Assembly: GCA_000751295.2 (NCBI GenBank)
Contig: CCMO02000001.1
Span: forward strand, 3,500,615 to 3,564,614
Direction: 5' to 3'
DNA from: a bacterium YEK0313
GTDB taxonomy: Bacteria > Pseudomonadota > Alphaproteobacteria > Rhizobiales > Phreatobacteraceae
Length of the DNA stretch: 64,000 nt
Numbering within the stretch: position 1 is the first letter of the stretch; each line of letters begins with the position of its first letter. The notes below the pieces were generated by a model, which saw nothing but the letters and a program-made list of their open reading frames with translations, did not search any database and had not been told where the DNA came from. Below, one piece after another: positions 7,498 through 17,105 of this stretch. A program made the position numbers and the translations under genes.

Positions 7498-9822
7498 TCA
7501 GCGCCCGCCCGCGGCGCGCTGGGCTTCGCAGGCGAACAGGATGGCCTCAGGCGTGGCCGGGGCGTCAAGCGCCACCGCATGTCCGGGATTGAGCGCATGC
7601 ACGGCATCGCCGATCGCCGAGAACACCGCGTTGGCGAGCATCAGCGGCGGCTCCCCCACCGCCTTCGAGCGGTAGATCGTCTCCTCGCGATTGGCCCGGT
7701 CGAAAAAGGCGACGCGGAAGTCGGCCGGCACGTCGCGCGCCGTCGGAATCTTGTAGGTCGACGGCGCATGGGTCCGCAGCCGGCCCTTGGCATCGAAGAC
7801 GAGTTCCTCGGTCGTCAGCCAGCCCAGGCCCTGCACGAAGCCGCCCTCGATCTGGCCGATATCGATGGCCGGGTTCAGCGACCGGCCGACATCGTGCAGG
7901 ATGTCGACCCGGTCGAGGCTGAACTCGCCGGTCCAGCTGTCGATCGTCACCTCGCAGCAGGCCGCGCCATAGGCGAAATAGAAGAACGGGCGGCCGGTGC
8001 CCTTCGGCCGGTCCCAGGTGATCTTGGGCGTCGCATAGAAACCCGCCGCCGACAGATGCGTGCGCGCCAGATAGGCCTTCTTCACCACTTCGGCGAAGCC
8101 TGCCTCGTGCTCGCCCGAGCTGACGCGGTCGTCGCGGAAAACGATGCTGCCGACCGGCACCTGCCAGTCGCGGGCGACGAATTCGGCAAGGCGCGTCTTT
8201 ATTTCGGCGGCGGCGTTGCGCGCGGCCATGCCGTTCATGTCGGTGCCGGAGGAGGCGGCGGTCGGCGAGGTATTGGGCACCTTGCCGGTATGGGTCGCGG
8301 TGATCCTCACCCGGTCGAGCGCGATGCCGAACTCCTCGGCCACCACCTGCGCCACCTTGACGAACAGCCCCTGCCCCATCTCGGTGCCGCCGTGGTTCAG
8401 GTGCACCGAACCGTCCTGATAGACGTGAATCAGCGCGCCGGCCTGATTGAGGAATGTGGTGGTGAAGGAGATGCCAAACTTGACCGGCGTCAGTGCCAGC
8501 CCCTTCTTCAGCACGCGGCTCGACGCGTTGAAGGCGGCGATCTCCGTGCGGCGCTCGCGGTAGCGGGCGCTCGCCTCGAGCGCGCGCATGATCTCGCCGG
8601 CAATATTGTCCTCCACCGCCATGCCGTAAGGCGTGACGTTGCGCTCGCCCGTGCCGTAGAGATTGCGATAGCGCACGTCGAGCGGATCGAGCTTCAGGCT
8701 CCAGGCGATCCGGTCCATCAGCCGCTCGGCGAACAGCATGCCCTGCGGGCCGCCGAAACCGCGAAACGCCGTGTTCGACACGGTATTGGTCATCATCCGG
8801 CGCGAATGGATGGCGACGACCGGATAGAAATAGGCATTGTCGGCGTGGAACATCGTCCGGTCGTTGATCGACGACGAGAGATCGTGGCTGTAGCCGCAGC
8901 GGCTGGCGAAATCGACCGCCACCGCCTGCACCCGCCCGTCCAGATCGTGGCTGCAGCGGTAATCAGCCCGGAAGTCGTGCCGCTTGCCGGTCATGACGAA
9001 GTCGTCGTCGCGGTCGAGCCGCAGCTTGCAGGGCCGGCCGGTCTTCAGGGCCGCCAGGGCCGCCATCGCGGCCCAGCCGCTCGCCTGGCTTTCCTTGCCG
9101 CCGAAGCCGCCGCCCATGCGCCGCACCTCGACGGCGACCTGGGCATCGGCCAGGCCGAGGACGCGCGCGACGACGTGCTGCACCTCGCTCGGATGCTGCG
9201 TCGAGGACTGCACCACCATGCCGCCGCCCTCTTCGGGCACGGCGAGGGCCGCCTGGCCTTCGAGGTAGAAATGCTCCTGGCCGCCGATCCGCAAGGTTCC
9301 GTCGAGCCGGCACGGGCCTTCCGCGAGCGCCGCCTCGGCATCGCCGCGCCGGAACGCATAGGCATCCATGATGTCGGCGCCGGCCTTCAGCGCATCGTCG
9401 ACGGAGACGATCGGGGCGGCTTCGTCGATCGCGATGACGGCGCGCCGCGCGGCGCGCCGGGCGGCCTCGCGCGAGGTCGCCACCACGGCGAAGACGACCT
9501 GACCATGGAAGGCGACCTCGCCCGAGGCGAAGAGCGGATCGTCGCCCGCCACGGGGCTCACGTCGTTGCGGCCGGGAACGTCCCGCGCCGTCAGCACCGC
9601 GACCACGCCGGGCGCGGCCACGACCGCCGCGAGATCGAGCCTGCGGATTGGCCCGCGCGCCGCCGGCGAGCCGCCGGGCGCGACGTGCAGCGTGCCCTCC
9701 GGCTCCCGGATGTCGTCGATATAGGGGGCCGAGCCCTGCACATGGCGCTCGGCGGCGTCATGCTGCAGGGAGCGGTGGACGTGCCGGGTGGGCGCCTCGC
9801 CGGCGGTCGGCTCAGACGACAT
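7498..9822 (-). CDS. xdhB: Xanthine dehydrogenase, molybdopterin-binding large subunit
   Basis: XdhB carries the molybdenum site that hydroxylates hypoxanthine and xanthine to urate. The 774-residue protein has all hallmark segments in order: EHFYLEGQAAL, GGGFGGKESQ, FRGFGGPQGM, GTEMGQGLF, SGTDMNG and AVGEPPLML near residue 730, whose Glu is the expected catalytic base. An ENDISVERD-style N-terminal SAPYIDDI segment is also present. The start at 9822 overlaps the end of xdhA by 11 bases, so the subunits are probably made in a coupled way. Length is normal for bacterial two-subunit enzymes. Confidence 0.96.
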   Translation of the reverse strand: MSSEPTAGEAPTRHVHRSLQHDAAERHVQGSAPYIDDIREPEGTLHVAPGGSPAARGPIRRLDLAAVVAAPGVVAVLTARDVPGRNDVSPVAGDDPLFASGEVAFHGQVVFAVVATSREAARRAARRAVIAIDEAAPIVSVDDALKAGADIMDAYAFRRGDAEAALAEGPCRLDGTLRIGGQEHFYLEGQAALAVPEEGGGMVVQSSTQHPSEVQHVVARVLGLADAQVAVEVRRMGGGFGGKESQASGWAAMAALAALKTGRPCKLRLDRDDDFVMTGKRHDFRADYRCSHDLDGRVQAVAVDFASRCGYSHDLSSSINDRTMFHADNAYFYPVVAIHSRRMMTNTVSNTAFRGFGGPQGMLFAERLMDRIAWSLKLDPLDVRYRNLYGTGERNVTPYGMAVEDNIAGEIMRALEASARYRERRTEIAAFNASSRVLKKGLALTPVKFGISFTTTFLNQAGALIHVYQDGSVHLNHGGTEMGQGLFVKVAQVVAEEFGIALDRVRITATHTGKVPNTSPTAASSGTDMNGMAARNAAAEIKTRLAEFVARDWQVPVGSIVFRDDRVSSGEHEAGFAEVVKKAYLARTHLSAAGFYATPKITWDRPKGTGRPFFYFAYGAACCEVTIDSWTGEFSLDRVDILHDVGRSLNPAIDIGQIEGGFVQGLGWLTTEELVFDAKGRLRTHAPSTYKIPTARDVPADFRVAFFDRANREETIYRSKAVGEPPLMLANAVFSAIGDAVHALNPGHAVALDAPATPEAILFACEAQRAAGGR

Positions 9823-11308
9823 GGCCCGCCTCCGTCAGATGCCTGACGCGCGTCGCATCGCGCCGTCCGGCGGCGATCTCGACGAGCGCCTTGCGGATGA
9901 GATTGGCCGCGACGAGGCTGCGGTAGCGCGCCGAGCCGCGGTGATCGTCCATCGGTTGGACATCCTCGCCGAGGCGGGCGATGGCCGCACCCGTCGCCGC
10001 CTCGTCGCCGATGTCGAGCCCGATGAGCGCCTGTTCGACCGCCGCCGCCCGTTTCGGCACGCCGGCGAGGCCACCGAAGGCGATCCGCGCGGCAGCGATC
10101 CGGCCGCCGTCGAGCCTGACCTTGAGGGCCCCCATGACCGCCGAAATGTCCTGGTCGTTGCGCTTGGCGATCTTGAAGGCGCGGAAATGCTCGCCCGGCT
10201 GGAGCCGGGGCACCGTGACGGCCGTCACCATCTCGTCGGCCGCCCGGTCCTGTCGGCCATAGGCCAGGAAGAAGTCCTCGAGCGGCAGGCTGCGCTCGGC
10301 CGTGCCCCGGCGCAGCTGCAGCCGCGCGCCAAGCGCGATCAGCAGGGGCGGACTGTCGCCGATCGGCGAGCCGTTGGCGATATTGCCGCCGATCGTCCCG
10401 CTGGCGCGCACCTGCGCCGAGCCGAGCCGGCTCGCCCAGACGGCGATGTCCGGGTCGAGGGTCACCAGCGCATCGAAGGCTTCCGCATAGGTTGCGGCGG
10501 CACCGATGACGATATCCCCGGCAGTCACACTGACCGTGCGCAGCTCCCTGACGCGGCCCGTATGGACCAGTTTCGGCAATTCCCTGAGCTGCTTGGTGAT
10601 CCACAGGCCGACATCGGTGGCGCCGCCGACCAGCACGGCATCGGGATGGTCCGCCATGATGGCGGCGAGGCGGTCGAGCGAGCGCGGCGCGGCGAAGAAG
10701 GCGGTGTCGTCGCCGACCAGAACATCGCTGTCGTCGGCCAGAGCGGCAAGCGTGGCGGCCGTCGCGTTTGCCTGCACGGCGAAGCGGTCGGCCGCTGGGC
10801 CGGCACAGGCCTCAAGCGCCGCATCGACGATCGGGCGGTAGCCGGTGCAGCGGCAGAGATTGCCGGCAAGCCGCTGCAGCGCGGCCTCCCGGCCGTCGCT
10901 CGTCGCGGCGCCGTCCTGGTAGAGCGTGAACAGGCTCATCACGAAGCCTGGCGTGCAGAAGCCGCACTGCGATCCGTGATGGCGCACCATCGCCGCCTGA
11001 ACCGGGTGCAGCGCGGACCCGTCGGCGAGGTCCTCCACGGTCACCAGCTCGCAGCCGTCGATCTGGCCAAGCAGCAGGATGCAGGCATTGACCGGCTCGA
11101 AGATGCGGCGGCCGTTTCTCAGGCGGCCGAGCGCCACCGTGCAGGCGCCGCAATCACCCTCGCCGCAGCCCTCCTTGGTGCCGGTCAGGCGCTGGTCGAG
11201 ACGGAGCCAGTCGAGCAGGGTCGTCGCCGGCGCGAAACGGTCGATCTCGACCGTCCGGCCACGGTGCAGGAAACGCAGTGGTCGCGAGGTTGCAGTCATG
11301 ATCCTCAT
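9812..11308 (-). CDS. xdhA: Xanthine dehydrogenase, FeS/FAD small subunit
   Basis: XdhA moves electrons from the Mo site through two [2Fe-2S] clusters to FAD and NAD. The 498-residue protein has all eight cluster cysteines: C48, C53, C56 (GCGEGDCGAC) and C76 for the plant-type cluster, C115, C118, C152 and C154 (CGFC, CRC) for the second. The FAD domain follows (LVGGATDVGLW, GSAQVRASGTIGGNIANGSP) and then a CODH-flavoprotein C-terminal domain. A second ATG at 11299 (MTATSRPL) is an equally possible start. It is the first gene of the purine operon, with about 390 bases of noncoding DNA separating it from divergent sulP. Confidence 0.96.
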   Translation of the reverse strand: MRIMTATSRPLRFLHRGRTVEIDRFAPATTLLDWLRLDQRLTGTKEGCGEGDCGACTVALGRLRNGRRIFEPVNACILLLGQIDGCELVTVEDLADGSALHPVQAAMVRHHGSQCGFCTPGFVMSLFTLYQDGAATSDGREAALQRLAGNLCRCTGYRPIVDAALEACAGPAADRFAVQANATAATLAALADDSDVLVGDDTAFFAAPRSLDRLAAIMADHPDAVLVGGATDVGLWITKQLRELPKLVHTGRVRELRTVSVTAGDIVIGAAATYAEAFDALVTLDPDIAVWASRLGSAQVRASGTIGGNIANGSPIGDSPPLLIALGARLQLRRGTAERSLPLEDFFLAYGRQDRAADEMVTAVTVPRLQPGEHFRAFKIAKRNDQDISAVMGALKVRLDGGRIAAARIAFGGLAGVPKRAAAVEQALIGLDIGDEAATGAAIARLGEDVQPMDDHRGSARYRSLVAANLIRKALVEIAAGRRDATRVRHLTEAGHVV

Positions 11309-11695
11309 GAGGTCCTGGAGCTGCAGGACGGAACCGGTCGCGATCGACGAAGGTTCCGGCCGACCGCCCGAACCGACGGCCGCGCGCCATCGGCGGCGCC
11401 CCGGCCGGAGCGGTAGCCGGTCCCCGTTCGCGGCCCGCCGGCTGCGGTCTCGAGGATACGGCTCGTCGGATATCCGGGCATGTCATTCCCCTGCCGGCAA
11501 ACTGTGCCGGACTTCCCCGGCTGCGCAAAGCGAAAATCTTCGGCCGCGCCAGGCCGTCGCAGCGCCGGGCGCGCGCCGCATGGCTGTCCGGCCTCCGGTA
11601 TGACACGGAGGCGGCGCAGACGGGCGCGCGGCTAGGCTCGCGACTGCACGCCGCGATTCGTGCAAGCCCTTCTTTCGACCGAATGCCGCCCGACG
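11309..11695. other. Divergent intergenic region xdhA / sulP
   Basis: About 390 bases lie between two divergent starts and must hold the promoters for the xdh operon (leftward) and for sulP (rightward). Open frames here have the codon pattern of chance frames in GC-rich DNA and show no recognisable domain. I could not define a promoter or operator with confidence. Confidence 0.5.
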
Positions 11696-13405
11696 ATGAC
11701 CCCTGTCCACTTCGCCCAGCCCTCGTTCACCGAGCTGTTCACGCCAAAACTGGTCACGGTGCTGAAGGAGGGCTACGGCCTGCGCGACCTGCGCACCGAC
11801 GTGGTCGCCGGGCTGACGGTCGCGATCGTCGCCCTGCCCCTGTCCATGGCGATCGCCATCGCCTCGGGCGCGACGCCGGACAAGGGGCTGATCACCGCCA
11901 TTATCGGCGGGCTGATCATTTCCGCCTTTGGCGGCTCCCGCTTCCAGATCGGCGGGCCGGCCGGCGCCTTCATCCCGCTGGTCGCCACCACGATCGTCGT
12001 GCACGGCTATGACGGCCTCGTCATCGCGACCTTCATGGCCGGGCTGATGCTGGTCCTGGTCGGGCTGCTCCGGCTCGGCAACTACATCAAATACATTCCT
12101 TATCCGGTCACGGTCGGCTTCACCGCCGGCATTGCCGTGATCATCTTCACCGCGCAGATCCGCGACCTCATGGGCCTGACGCTTGCCGGGCGCGAACCGC
12201 CGGAAGTGCTGCACAAGCTGCCGGTGCTCTGGGCGGCGCTTCCCACCGTCAATGCCGCCGCGCTGGCCCTGGCGCTGCTCTCGATCGGCCTGATCGTCGC
12301 CATCAGACGGCTGAGACCAGCCTGGCCGGGCTTCCTGATAGCGGTGCTGATCGGCTCGCTTGCCGTCACCCTCGGCCAGATGCCGGTCGAAACCATCGGG
12401 TCGCGCTTCGGCAGCCTGCCCTCCGGCCTTGCCTTCCACGGCCTGCCGCGGCTTTCGCTCGACCGGATCCGCGAATTGATCGTGCCGGCCGTCGCCATCG
12501 CCATGCTCGGCGGCATCGAATCTTTGCTCTCCGCGGTCGTCGCCGACGGCATGACCGGCCGCCGCCACCGTTCCAACTGCGAGCTGGTCGCCCAGGGCGT
12601 CGCCAACATGGCGTCCGCCCTGTTCGGCGGCCTGCCCGTCACCGGCACCATCGCGCGGACCGCCACCAATGTGCGGGCCGGCGCGCGCGGGCCGGTCTCG
12701 GGCGTGCTGCATGCCGTTTTCCTGTTCGCCTTCCTGAGCTTTGCCGGTGGCCTGATGGCCTTCGTGCCGCTCGCGACCCTGGCTGCGATCCTCGCGGTCG
12801 TCGCCTGGAACATGGCGGAGAAGCGCGAGTTCGTGTCGCTGCTGCAGTCGTCGCGTGGCGACGCGCTCGTGCTGCTCGCGGCCTTCCTGCTGACCGTCTT
12901 CGTCGACCTCACAGCCGGCATCGGCGTCGGCATCGTGCTCGGCGCCCTCCTGTTCATGCATCGCATGGCCGAAGCCATCGAGATCGAGACCGATCTGCCG
13001 GTCGTCGACCGCGACGTCGCCGACAGCGCCCATGCCCAGCCGGCCTTCGACCCGGCCTACAGCCATGACCGGGACGTCCTCGTCTACCGGCTCAACGGCG
13101 CCTTCTTCTTCGGCGCGGCCGGCACGGTCGGCGCGGTCTTCGACCGGCTCGGCCGCATGCCGAAGGTCTTCATTCTCGACATGGCCGGCGTGCCTTTCCT
13201 GGACACGACCGGGGCCAATACGCTCGACGCCTTCGCCCACAAGCTCGAACGGGCGGGCACCACCATGATCATATCCGGAGCCAATCCGGCCGTGGCCGCA
13301 AGCCTTGCGCATTTCGGCCTCAACGAACCGCGGATCGAGATGTCGGAGACGGTTGCGACGGCCATGACGCTGGCCGATGCCCGGCTTGCCGACTGGCAGG
13401 CCTGA
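11696..13405 (+). CDS. SulP-family anion transporter with STAS domain
   Basis: SulP proteins carry sulfate, bicarbonate or other anions across the inner membrane. The 569-residue protein has the family N-terminus (YGLRDLRTDVVAGLTVAIVA), the GGSRFQIGGPAGAFIPLVA motif, about 10-12 hydrophobic helices, and a cytosolic STAS domain at roughly residues 445-555 (VFILDMAGVPFLDTTGAN). ATG at 11696 fits the family; an in-frame GTG at 11660 would add 12 residues without conservation. No carbonic anhydrase or sulfate assimilation gene is adjacent, so the anion cannot be assigned. Confidence 0.92.
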   Translation: MTPVHFAQPSFTELFTPKLVTVLKEGYGLRDLRTDVVAGLTVAIVALPLSMAIAIASGATPDKGLITAIIGGLIISAFGGSRFQIGGPAGAFIPLVATTIVVHGYDGLVIATFMAGLMLVLVGLLRLGNYIKYIPYPVTVGFTAGIAVIIFTAQIRDLMGLTLAGREPPEVLHKLPVLWAALPTVNAAALALALLSIGLIVAIRRLRPAWPGFLIAVLIGSLAVTLGQMPVETIGSRFGSLPSGLAFHGLPRLSLDRIRELIVPAVAIAMLGGIESLLSAVVADGMTGRRHRSNCELVAQGVANMASALFGGLPVTGTIARTATNVRAGARGPVSGVLHAVFLFAFLSFAGGLMAFVPLATLAAILAVVAWNMAEKREFVSLLQSSRGDALVLLAAFLLTVFVDLTAGIGVGIVLGALLFMHRMAEAIEIETDLPVVDRDVADSAHAQPAFDPAYSHDRDVLVYRLNGAFFFGAAGTVGAVFDRLGRMPKVFILDMAGVPFLDTTGANTLDAFAHKLERAGTTMIISGANPAVAASLAHFGLNEPRIEMSETVATAMTLADARLADWQA

Positions 13406-13414
13406 TCCACCCGG

Positions 13415-14140
13415 TCAGCCCGGCCGGGCGCGGCCGAAAACGAGTCCGATGCAGAGGAAATAGAGGCTGGTCACGGCGAGCACAGCCTTGACCGGCCAGT
13501 CCGGATCGAGATCGGCCGCAAGGCTCGCAAGGCCGGCCAAGGACCATGCCAGGAGCACGGCCAGCGTCAGCCGCCGGAAGCGTGCCACCCTGAACGGGTG
13601 GATGGTGACGACCGGCGCGAAGGTCGCGGCGGCAAGCATGACCAGAGCGACGGCACAGGCCCAGGGCGCAGGGCGGAACACGAAGAGCAGGAAGGCGGCT
13701 CCGTTCCACACGGCCGGAAAGCCGCGAAAGCCACCTTCGACCGTCTTCATTTCGCCGTCGGCGAAATAGAAGGCGGCCGTGATCAGGATCAGGGCCGCGA
13801 GCGGCAGGTCCAGGCCCGGCGGCAGCAGGCCGGCCGCGACCAGCGCATAGGCCGGCACGAACACATAAGTCAGGAAGTCGACGACGAGGTCGAGCACCTC
13901 GCCGGAAAAGCGTGGCAGAACGGTCTTGACCTGTGCGGCGCGGGCGACCGTGCCGTCGACGCCGTCGACCACCAGGGCCGCGGCGAGCCAGACGAACATC
14001 AAGGTCCAGCGCCGGTCGGCCGCCGCCTGCAGCGCGAGAAGGCCGAGCACCGCACCGGACGCCGTGAACGCATGCACGGCGAGCGCCGCCCATCGCCGGC
14101 CTGCGCCCTCGTCCGACGGCGGCACGCGTTCCTCGACCAT
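13415..14140 (-). CDS. pcs: Phosphatidylcholine synthase (CDP-alcohol phosphatidyltransferase)
   Basis: Pcs condenses CDP-diacylglycerol with free choline to make phosphatidylcholine, a route typical of Rhizobiales and other host-associated bacteria. The 241-residue protein carries the CDP-alcohol phosphotransferase signature, VDGVDGTVARAAQ followed by GEVLDLVVDF, in the spacing usual for Pcs rather than PgsA or PssA. About seven membrane helices are predicted, along with the Pcs-like segment FADGEMKTVEGGFRGFPAVWN. It converges on sulP, ending 10 bases after its stop. Choline must come from outside; no choline transporter lies near. Confidence 0.92.
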   Translation of the reverse strand: MVEERVPPSDEGAGRRWAALAVHAFTASGAVLGLLALQAAADRRWTLMFVWLAAALVVDGVDGTVARAAQVKTVLPRFSGEVLDLVVDFLTYVFVPAYALVAAGLLPPGLDLPLAALILITAAFYFADGEMKTVEGGFRGFPAVWNGAAFLLFVFRPAPWACAVALVMLAAATFAPVVTIHPFRVARFRRLTLAVLLAWSLAGLASLAADLDPDWPVKAVLAVTSLYFLCIGLVFGRARPG

Positions 14141-14251
14141 GCGGCCCTTTCGTCTTGCGGTCCCACTCCGGTTAGAACCTGCGCCGGTTGATGCGTCAAC
14201 GTGGCGCGCGGGCTAGCCCGGCGCGGAACGGACCGCTATGTCTCTCCTGTC

Positions 14252-15496
14252 ATGTCCGCAAGCGCCACTTCGCCCGCCGTCCCGCCCGCCTCGACCGACG
14301 TCATCGTCGTCGGCGGCGGTCCCGCCGGGCTCTTCGCCGCCCTCGCCCTGAAGGCCGCCGGCTTCGACGTGGTCGTCGTTGCAGGTCCCCGCCGGCCCGG
14401 GCTCGACCAGCGCACCAGCGCCCTGCTGGACGGTTCGGTCTCGGCGCTGAAGACGCTCGGCGTCTGGGACGACATCGCCGCCAAGGCCGCGCCCCTGCGA
14501 GTCATGCGTCTCGTCGACGATACCGGCCGGCTCATTCGCGCGCCGCTGTTCGAGGGGCGCTGCGAGGAGATCGGCCTCGACGCCTTCGGCTACAACATCG
14601 CCAATGCCGATCTGAATGCCGGCCTGCGCGCGGCGGTCGACCGTGCCGGCATTACCGTCATCGACGAGGCCGCGGAAGCCGTCGCGCTCGCACCGGACGC
14701 GGCGAGCGTCAGGCTGGCAGGAGGCCGCACGCTTGAGGCGCGCCTCGTCGCCGGCGCCGACGGCCGCGCCTCGCTGGTACGGGCTGCGGCCGGCATCGAG
14801 ACCGTCGAAACGCGCTATGCGCAGACGGCGGTGACCGCCAATTTCAGCCACTCCCGGCCGCATGACGACGTCTCGACCGAATTCCATACGCCGAGCGGCC
14901 CGTTCACCCTGGTGCCCCTGCCCGGCCAGCGCTCGTCGCTCGTTTGCGTGGTGACGCCAGCGGAGGCGCGCCGGCTGCTCGAACTCGACGATGCCGCCTT
15001 CGGGCGCGAAATCGAGCGGCGCTCGCAGGCCATTCTCGGCAAGATCGTCGCCGATCGCGGCCGCGGCCGGTTCGACCTTGCCATCGTCACGCCGAAACGC
15101 TTCGGCATCGCGCGCGCCGCCCTCGTTGGCGAAGCCGCCCATGTCGTGCCGCCGATCGGCGCGCAGGGCCTCAATCTCGGCCTCAGGGACGGCGCCGCCC
15201 TCGCCGACTGCCTGGCCGATGCCCGCGCCGCGGGCGCCGATATCGGCGGCGATGTGGCGATGGCCGCCTATGATCGCGCAAGGCGGGCCGACATCGTCAG
15301 CCGGTCGGCCGCCATTCATGCGCTCAACCGCTCCCTCCTGTCCGGCTTCATGCCGGTCCACGGCCTGCGCGGCCTCGGCCTCTGGCTGATGGACCAGGTC
15401 GGCCCGCTCCGGCGCGCCTTCATGCGCGAGGGCCTGCAGCCGGCCCGACCGCAGCCGCGGTTGATGCGCGGCGTTCTCCCGTCCGAAGCCGCCTGA
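14252..15496 (+). CDS. UbiH/UbiF/VisC-family FAD-dependent hydroxylase
   Basis: This 414-residue flavoprotein monooxygenase has the N-terminal dinucleotide motif VVGGGPAGLFAALAL (GxGxxG at 21-26) and the second FAD motif GEAAHVVPPIGAQGLNLGLRD near residue 293, the latter diagnostic of the ubiquinone ring hydroxylase family. In Alphaproteobacteria such enzymes (UbiH, UbiL) hydroxylate one or more ring positions of ubiquinone precursors; which position is not decidable here. The start at 14252 (MSASATSP) was preferred because the frame upstream lacks conservation. It is divergent from pcs, with about 110 bases between them. Confidence 0.85.
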   Translation: MSASATSPAVPPASTDVIVVGGGPAGLFAALALKAAGFDVVVVAGPRRPGLDQRTSALLDGSVSALKTLGVWDDIAAKAAPLRVMRLVDDTGRLIRAPLFEGRCEEIGLDAFGYNIANADLNAGLRAAVDRAGITVIDEAAEAVALAPDAASVRLAGGRTLEARLVAGADGRASLVRAAAGIETVETRYAQTAVTANFSHSRPHDDVSTEFHTPSGPFTLVPLPGQRSSLVCVVTPAEARRLLELDDAAFGREIERRSQAILGKIVADRGRGRFDLAIVTPKRFGIARAALVGEAAHVVPPIGAQGLNLGLRDGAALADCLADARAAGADIGGDVAMAAYDRARRADIVSRSAAIHALNRSLLSGFMPVHGLRGLGLWLMDQVGPLRRAFMREGLQPARPQPRLMRGVLPSEAA

Positions 15497-15511
15497 CCGC
15501 GGCGCGAGGCA

Positions 15512-16507
15512 CTAGCCCGGAAAGAGGTTGATCGGCAGGAGCTCGTTCTTGACGAGGTAGAGCACGCTGGTCAGCGTCACCACCGACACGATCGTGCCGA
15601 GCAGCACGGCGTTGGAAGCCTCCTCCACCCAGGTCTCGTAGTGCCTGGCGATGATGAAGACGTTGAGCGCCGGCGGCAGGCAGGCCATCAGCACCGCCGT
15701 CAGCACCCAGGCCGGTTCAAACCGGCCGAACACCGAGAGGATCAGGATCACCAGCAGCGGGTGCAGGGCCAGCTTCAGGGCGAGGATGGGCGACACCGCC
15801 GCGGCCATCCGGCCAAGCGCGGCGATGCTCTCCATGCGCAGGGCGACGGTCACCCCCAGGGTGAACAGGGCCACCGGAGCGGCCGACGACTGAAGGAAGG
15901 CGAACAGCCGGTCGAGCATTTCCGGCGGCTCGAATTTCAGGACGGCCGAGATGACGCCGGCGAGCGTCGCCAGGATGAACGGATGGGTGAAGATGCTGGC
16001 GAGCGTCTGCCGGGTGATCGCCCAGAACGAACGCGGCCCTTCGCCGGCCAGCGCCATGAGCAGCGGCACCAGAGAGAACAGGAGGATGTTGTCGAAGCAG
16101 AAGATCAGGGCGACCGGCACGGCCGCATCGGGGCCGATGGTCGAAAAGGCAAGGCCGGGTCCCATATAGCCGATATTGCCATAGGCCGCCGCGACGCCCG
16201 CCACCGCGCCGAAGCGCATATTGCCGTTGGAGCGCCACATCACATAAGCAAAGCCCAGCGTGAAGATGAGCGCCGTCGCCAGCGTCGTGCCGGCGACGAA
16301 GGGCGGGTTGTTGAGCTTTTCCAGGGGCGTCTTGGCCAGGATCCGATAGAACAGCGCCGGCAGGGCCACATAGATCAGGAAGAAGTTCATCCAGGCAAGG
16401 CCCGCCTCGGGAATGGCGGTGCCGCGCGCCAGCTTGAACCGGGCAATGCCGAAGCCGAGCGCGATCAGCCCGAAAAAGGGCATTGCGAGATTGAGAACCT
16501 GGATCAT
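15512..16507 (-). CDS. AEC (auxin efflux carrier) family transporter
   Basis: The 331-residue protein has two five-helix halves, as expected for the AEC family: N-terminal MIQVLNLAMPFFGLIALGFG and C-terminal VLTAVLMACLPPALNVFIIA, with the half-helix proline/asparagine pattern. Bacterial members export or exchange malate, malonate or other small acids; plant PIN proteins gave the family its name. Substrate is unknown. It converges with the UbiH-type gene, ending 15 bases after it. Confidence 0.88.
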   Translation of the reverse strand: MIQVLNLAMPFFGLIALGFGIARFKLARGTAIPEAGLAWMNFFLIYVALPALFYRILAKTPLEKLNNPPFVAGTTLATALIFTLGFAYVMWRSNGNMRFGAVAGVAAAYGNIGYMGPGLAFSTIGPDAAVPVALIFCFDNILLFSLVPLLMALAGEGPRSFWAITRQTLASIFTHPFILATLAGVISAVLKFEPPEMLDRLFAFLQSSAAPVALFTLGVTVALRMESIAALGRMAAAVSPILALKLALHPLLVILILSVFGRFEPAWVLTAVLMACLPPALNVFIIARHYETWVEEASNAVLLGTIVSVVTLTSVLYLVKNELLPINLFPG

Positions 16508-16618
16508 TCCGCCAAATCGGCCGCTCGACCGTCCAAAACCGGCCGAGCGGTAGCGGTGGCGGACGGCATGGTCAACGCCGCCTGATGCAGGGCGCCCAAC
16601 TCATGCGGGACGCGCAGA

Positions 16619-16951
16619 TCAGTGCAGTTCCGAGCGGCGGGCGTGATATTCGCCGGTCTCGTCCCGCTCGAACACCTCGTCGACCTGCGGATGCCGGATC
16701 GGATCGCCGCTCGTATCCGCCTCGAGATTCTGCTCGGACACGTAGGCGACGTATTCCGTTTCGGCGTTCTCGGCGAACAGGTGATAGAAAGGCTGGTCCT
16801 TGGACGGCCGGATCTCCTTCGGGATCGAATCGTACCATTCGTCCGTGTTGGAAAAGGTCGGATCGACGTCGAAGACCACGCCGCGGAACGGATAGAACCG
16901 GTGGCGGACGACCTGGCCGATCTTGAATTTTGCGACCCGGGGCTTGTCCAT
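16619..16951 (-). CDS. hspQ: Heat shock protein HspQ
   Basis: This 110-residue protein belongs to the HspQ/YccV family, first named for hemimethylated oriC DNA binding and later shown to be a specificity-enhancing factor for Lon protease. It has the compact beta-barrel signature: KFKIGQVVRHRFYPFRGVVFDVDP, then DQPFYHLFAENAETEYVAYVSEQNL. Length and full motif coverage are normal. It is monocistronic, separated by ~110-150 bases from its neighbours on both sides. Confidence 0.93.
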   Translation of the reverse strand: MDKPRVAKFKIGQVVRHRFYPFRGVVFDVDPTFSNTDEWYDSIPKEIRPSKDQPFYHLFAENAETEYVAYVSEQNLEADTSGDPIRHPQVDEVFERDETGEYHARRSELH

Positions 16952-17048
16952 CAGTTGCTCGGCGTCTCGCGGGATTGTTCAGGGGGCACGAAGGCGCGAG
17001 ACAGATAAGCCAACACGCCAGCCTGTCAACCAAAGCTTCAGCAAAACG

Positions 17049-17074
17049 TCACAATCGTGGCCGAAACAGCCACG
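17049..17074 (-). terminator. Possible weak terminator after the aldolase gene
   Basis: Downstream of the gene ending at 17106 on the minus strand, CGTGGC and GCCACG pair around a 7-base loop (17056-17074), followed on the transcript by a loose T-rich stretch. The stem is only 6 bp, so the call is tentative. Confidence 0.35.
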
Positions 17075-17105
17075 AATGGCTCCCGAGCGGGCCCGATGCG
17101 CAAGC

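Noticed and set aside
5478..9846. Plus-strand open frames of more than 700 codons
   Set aside because: They run antisense to puuD, xdhC and xdhB, which have full motif sets; long shadow frames are common in high-GC DNA.
11483..13312. Minus-strand frame of about 600 codons opposite sulP
   Set aside because: Composition is Gly/Arg/Asp/Gln-rich without any domain, while the plus strand is a complete SulP protein.
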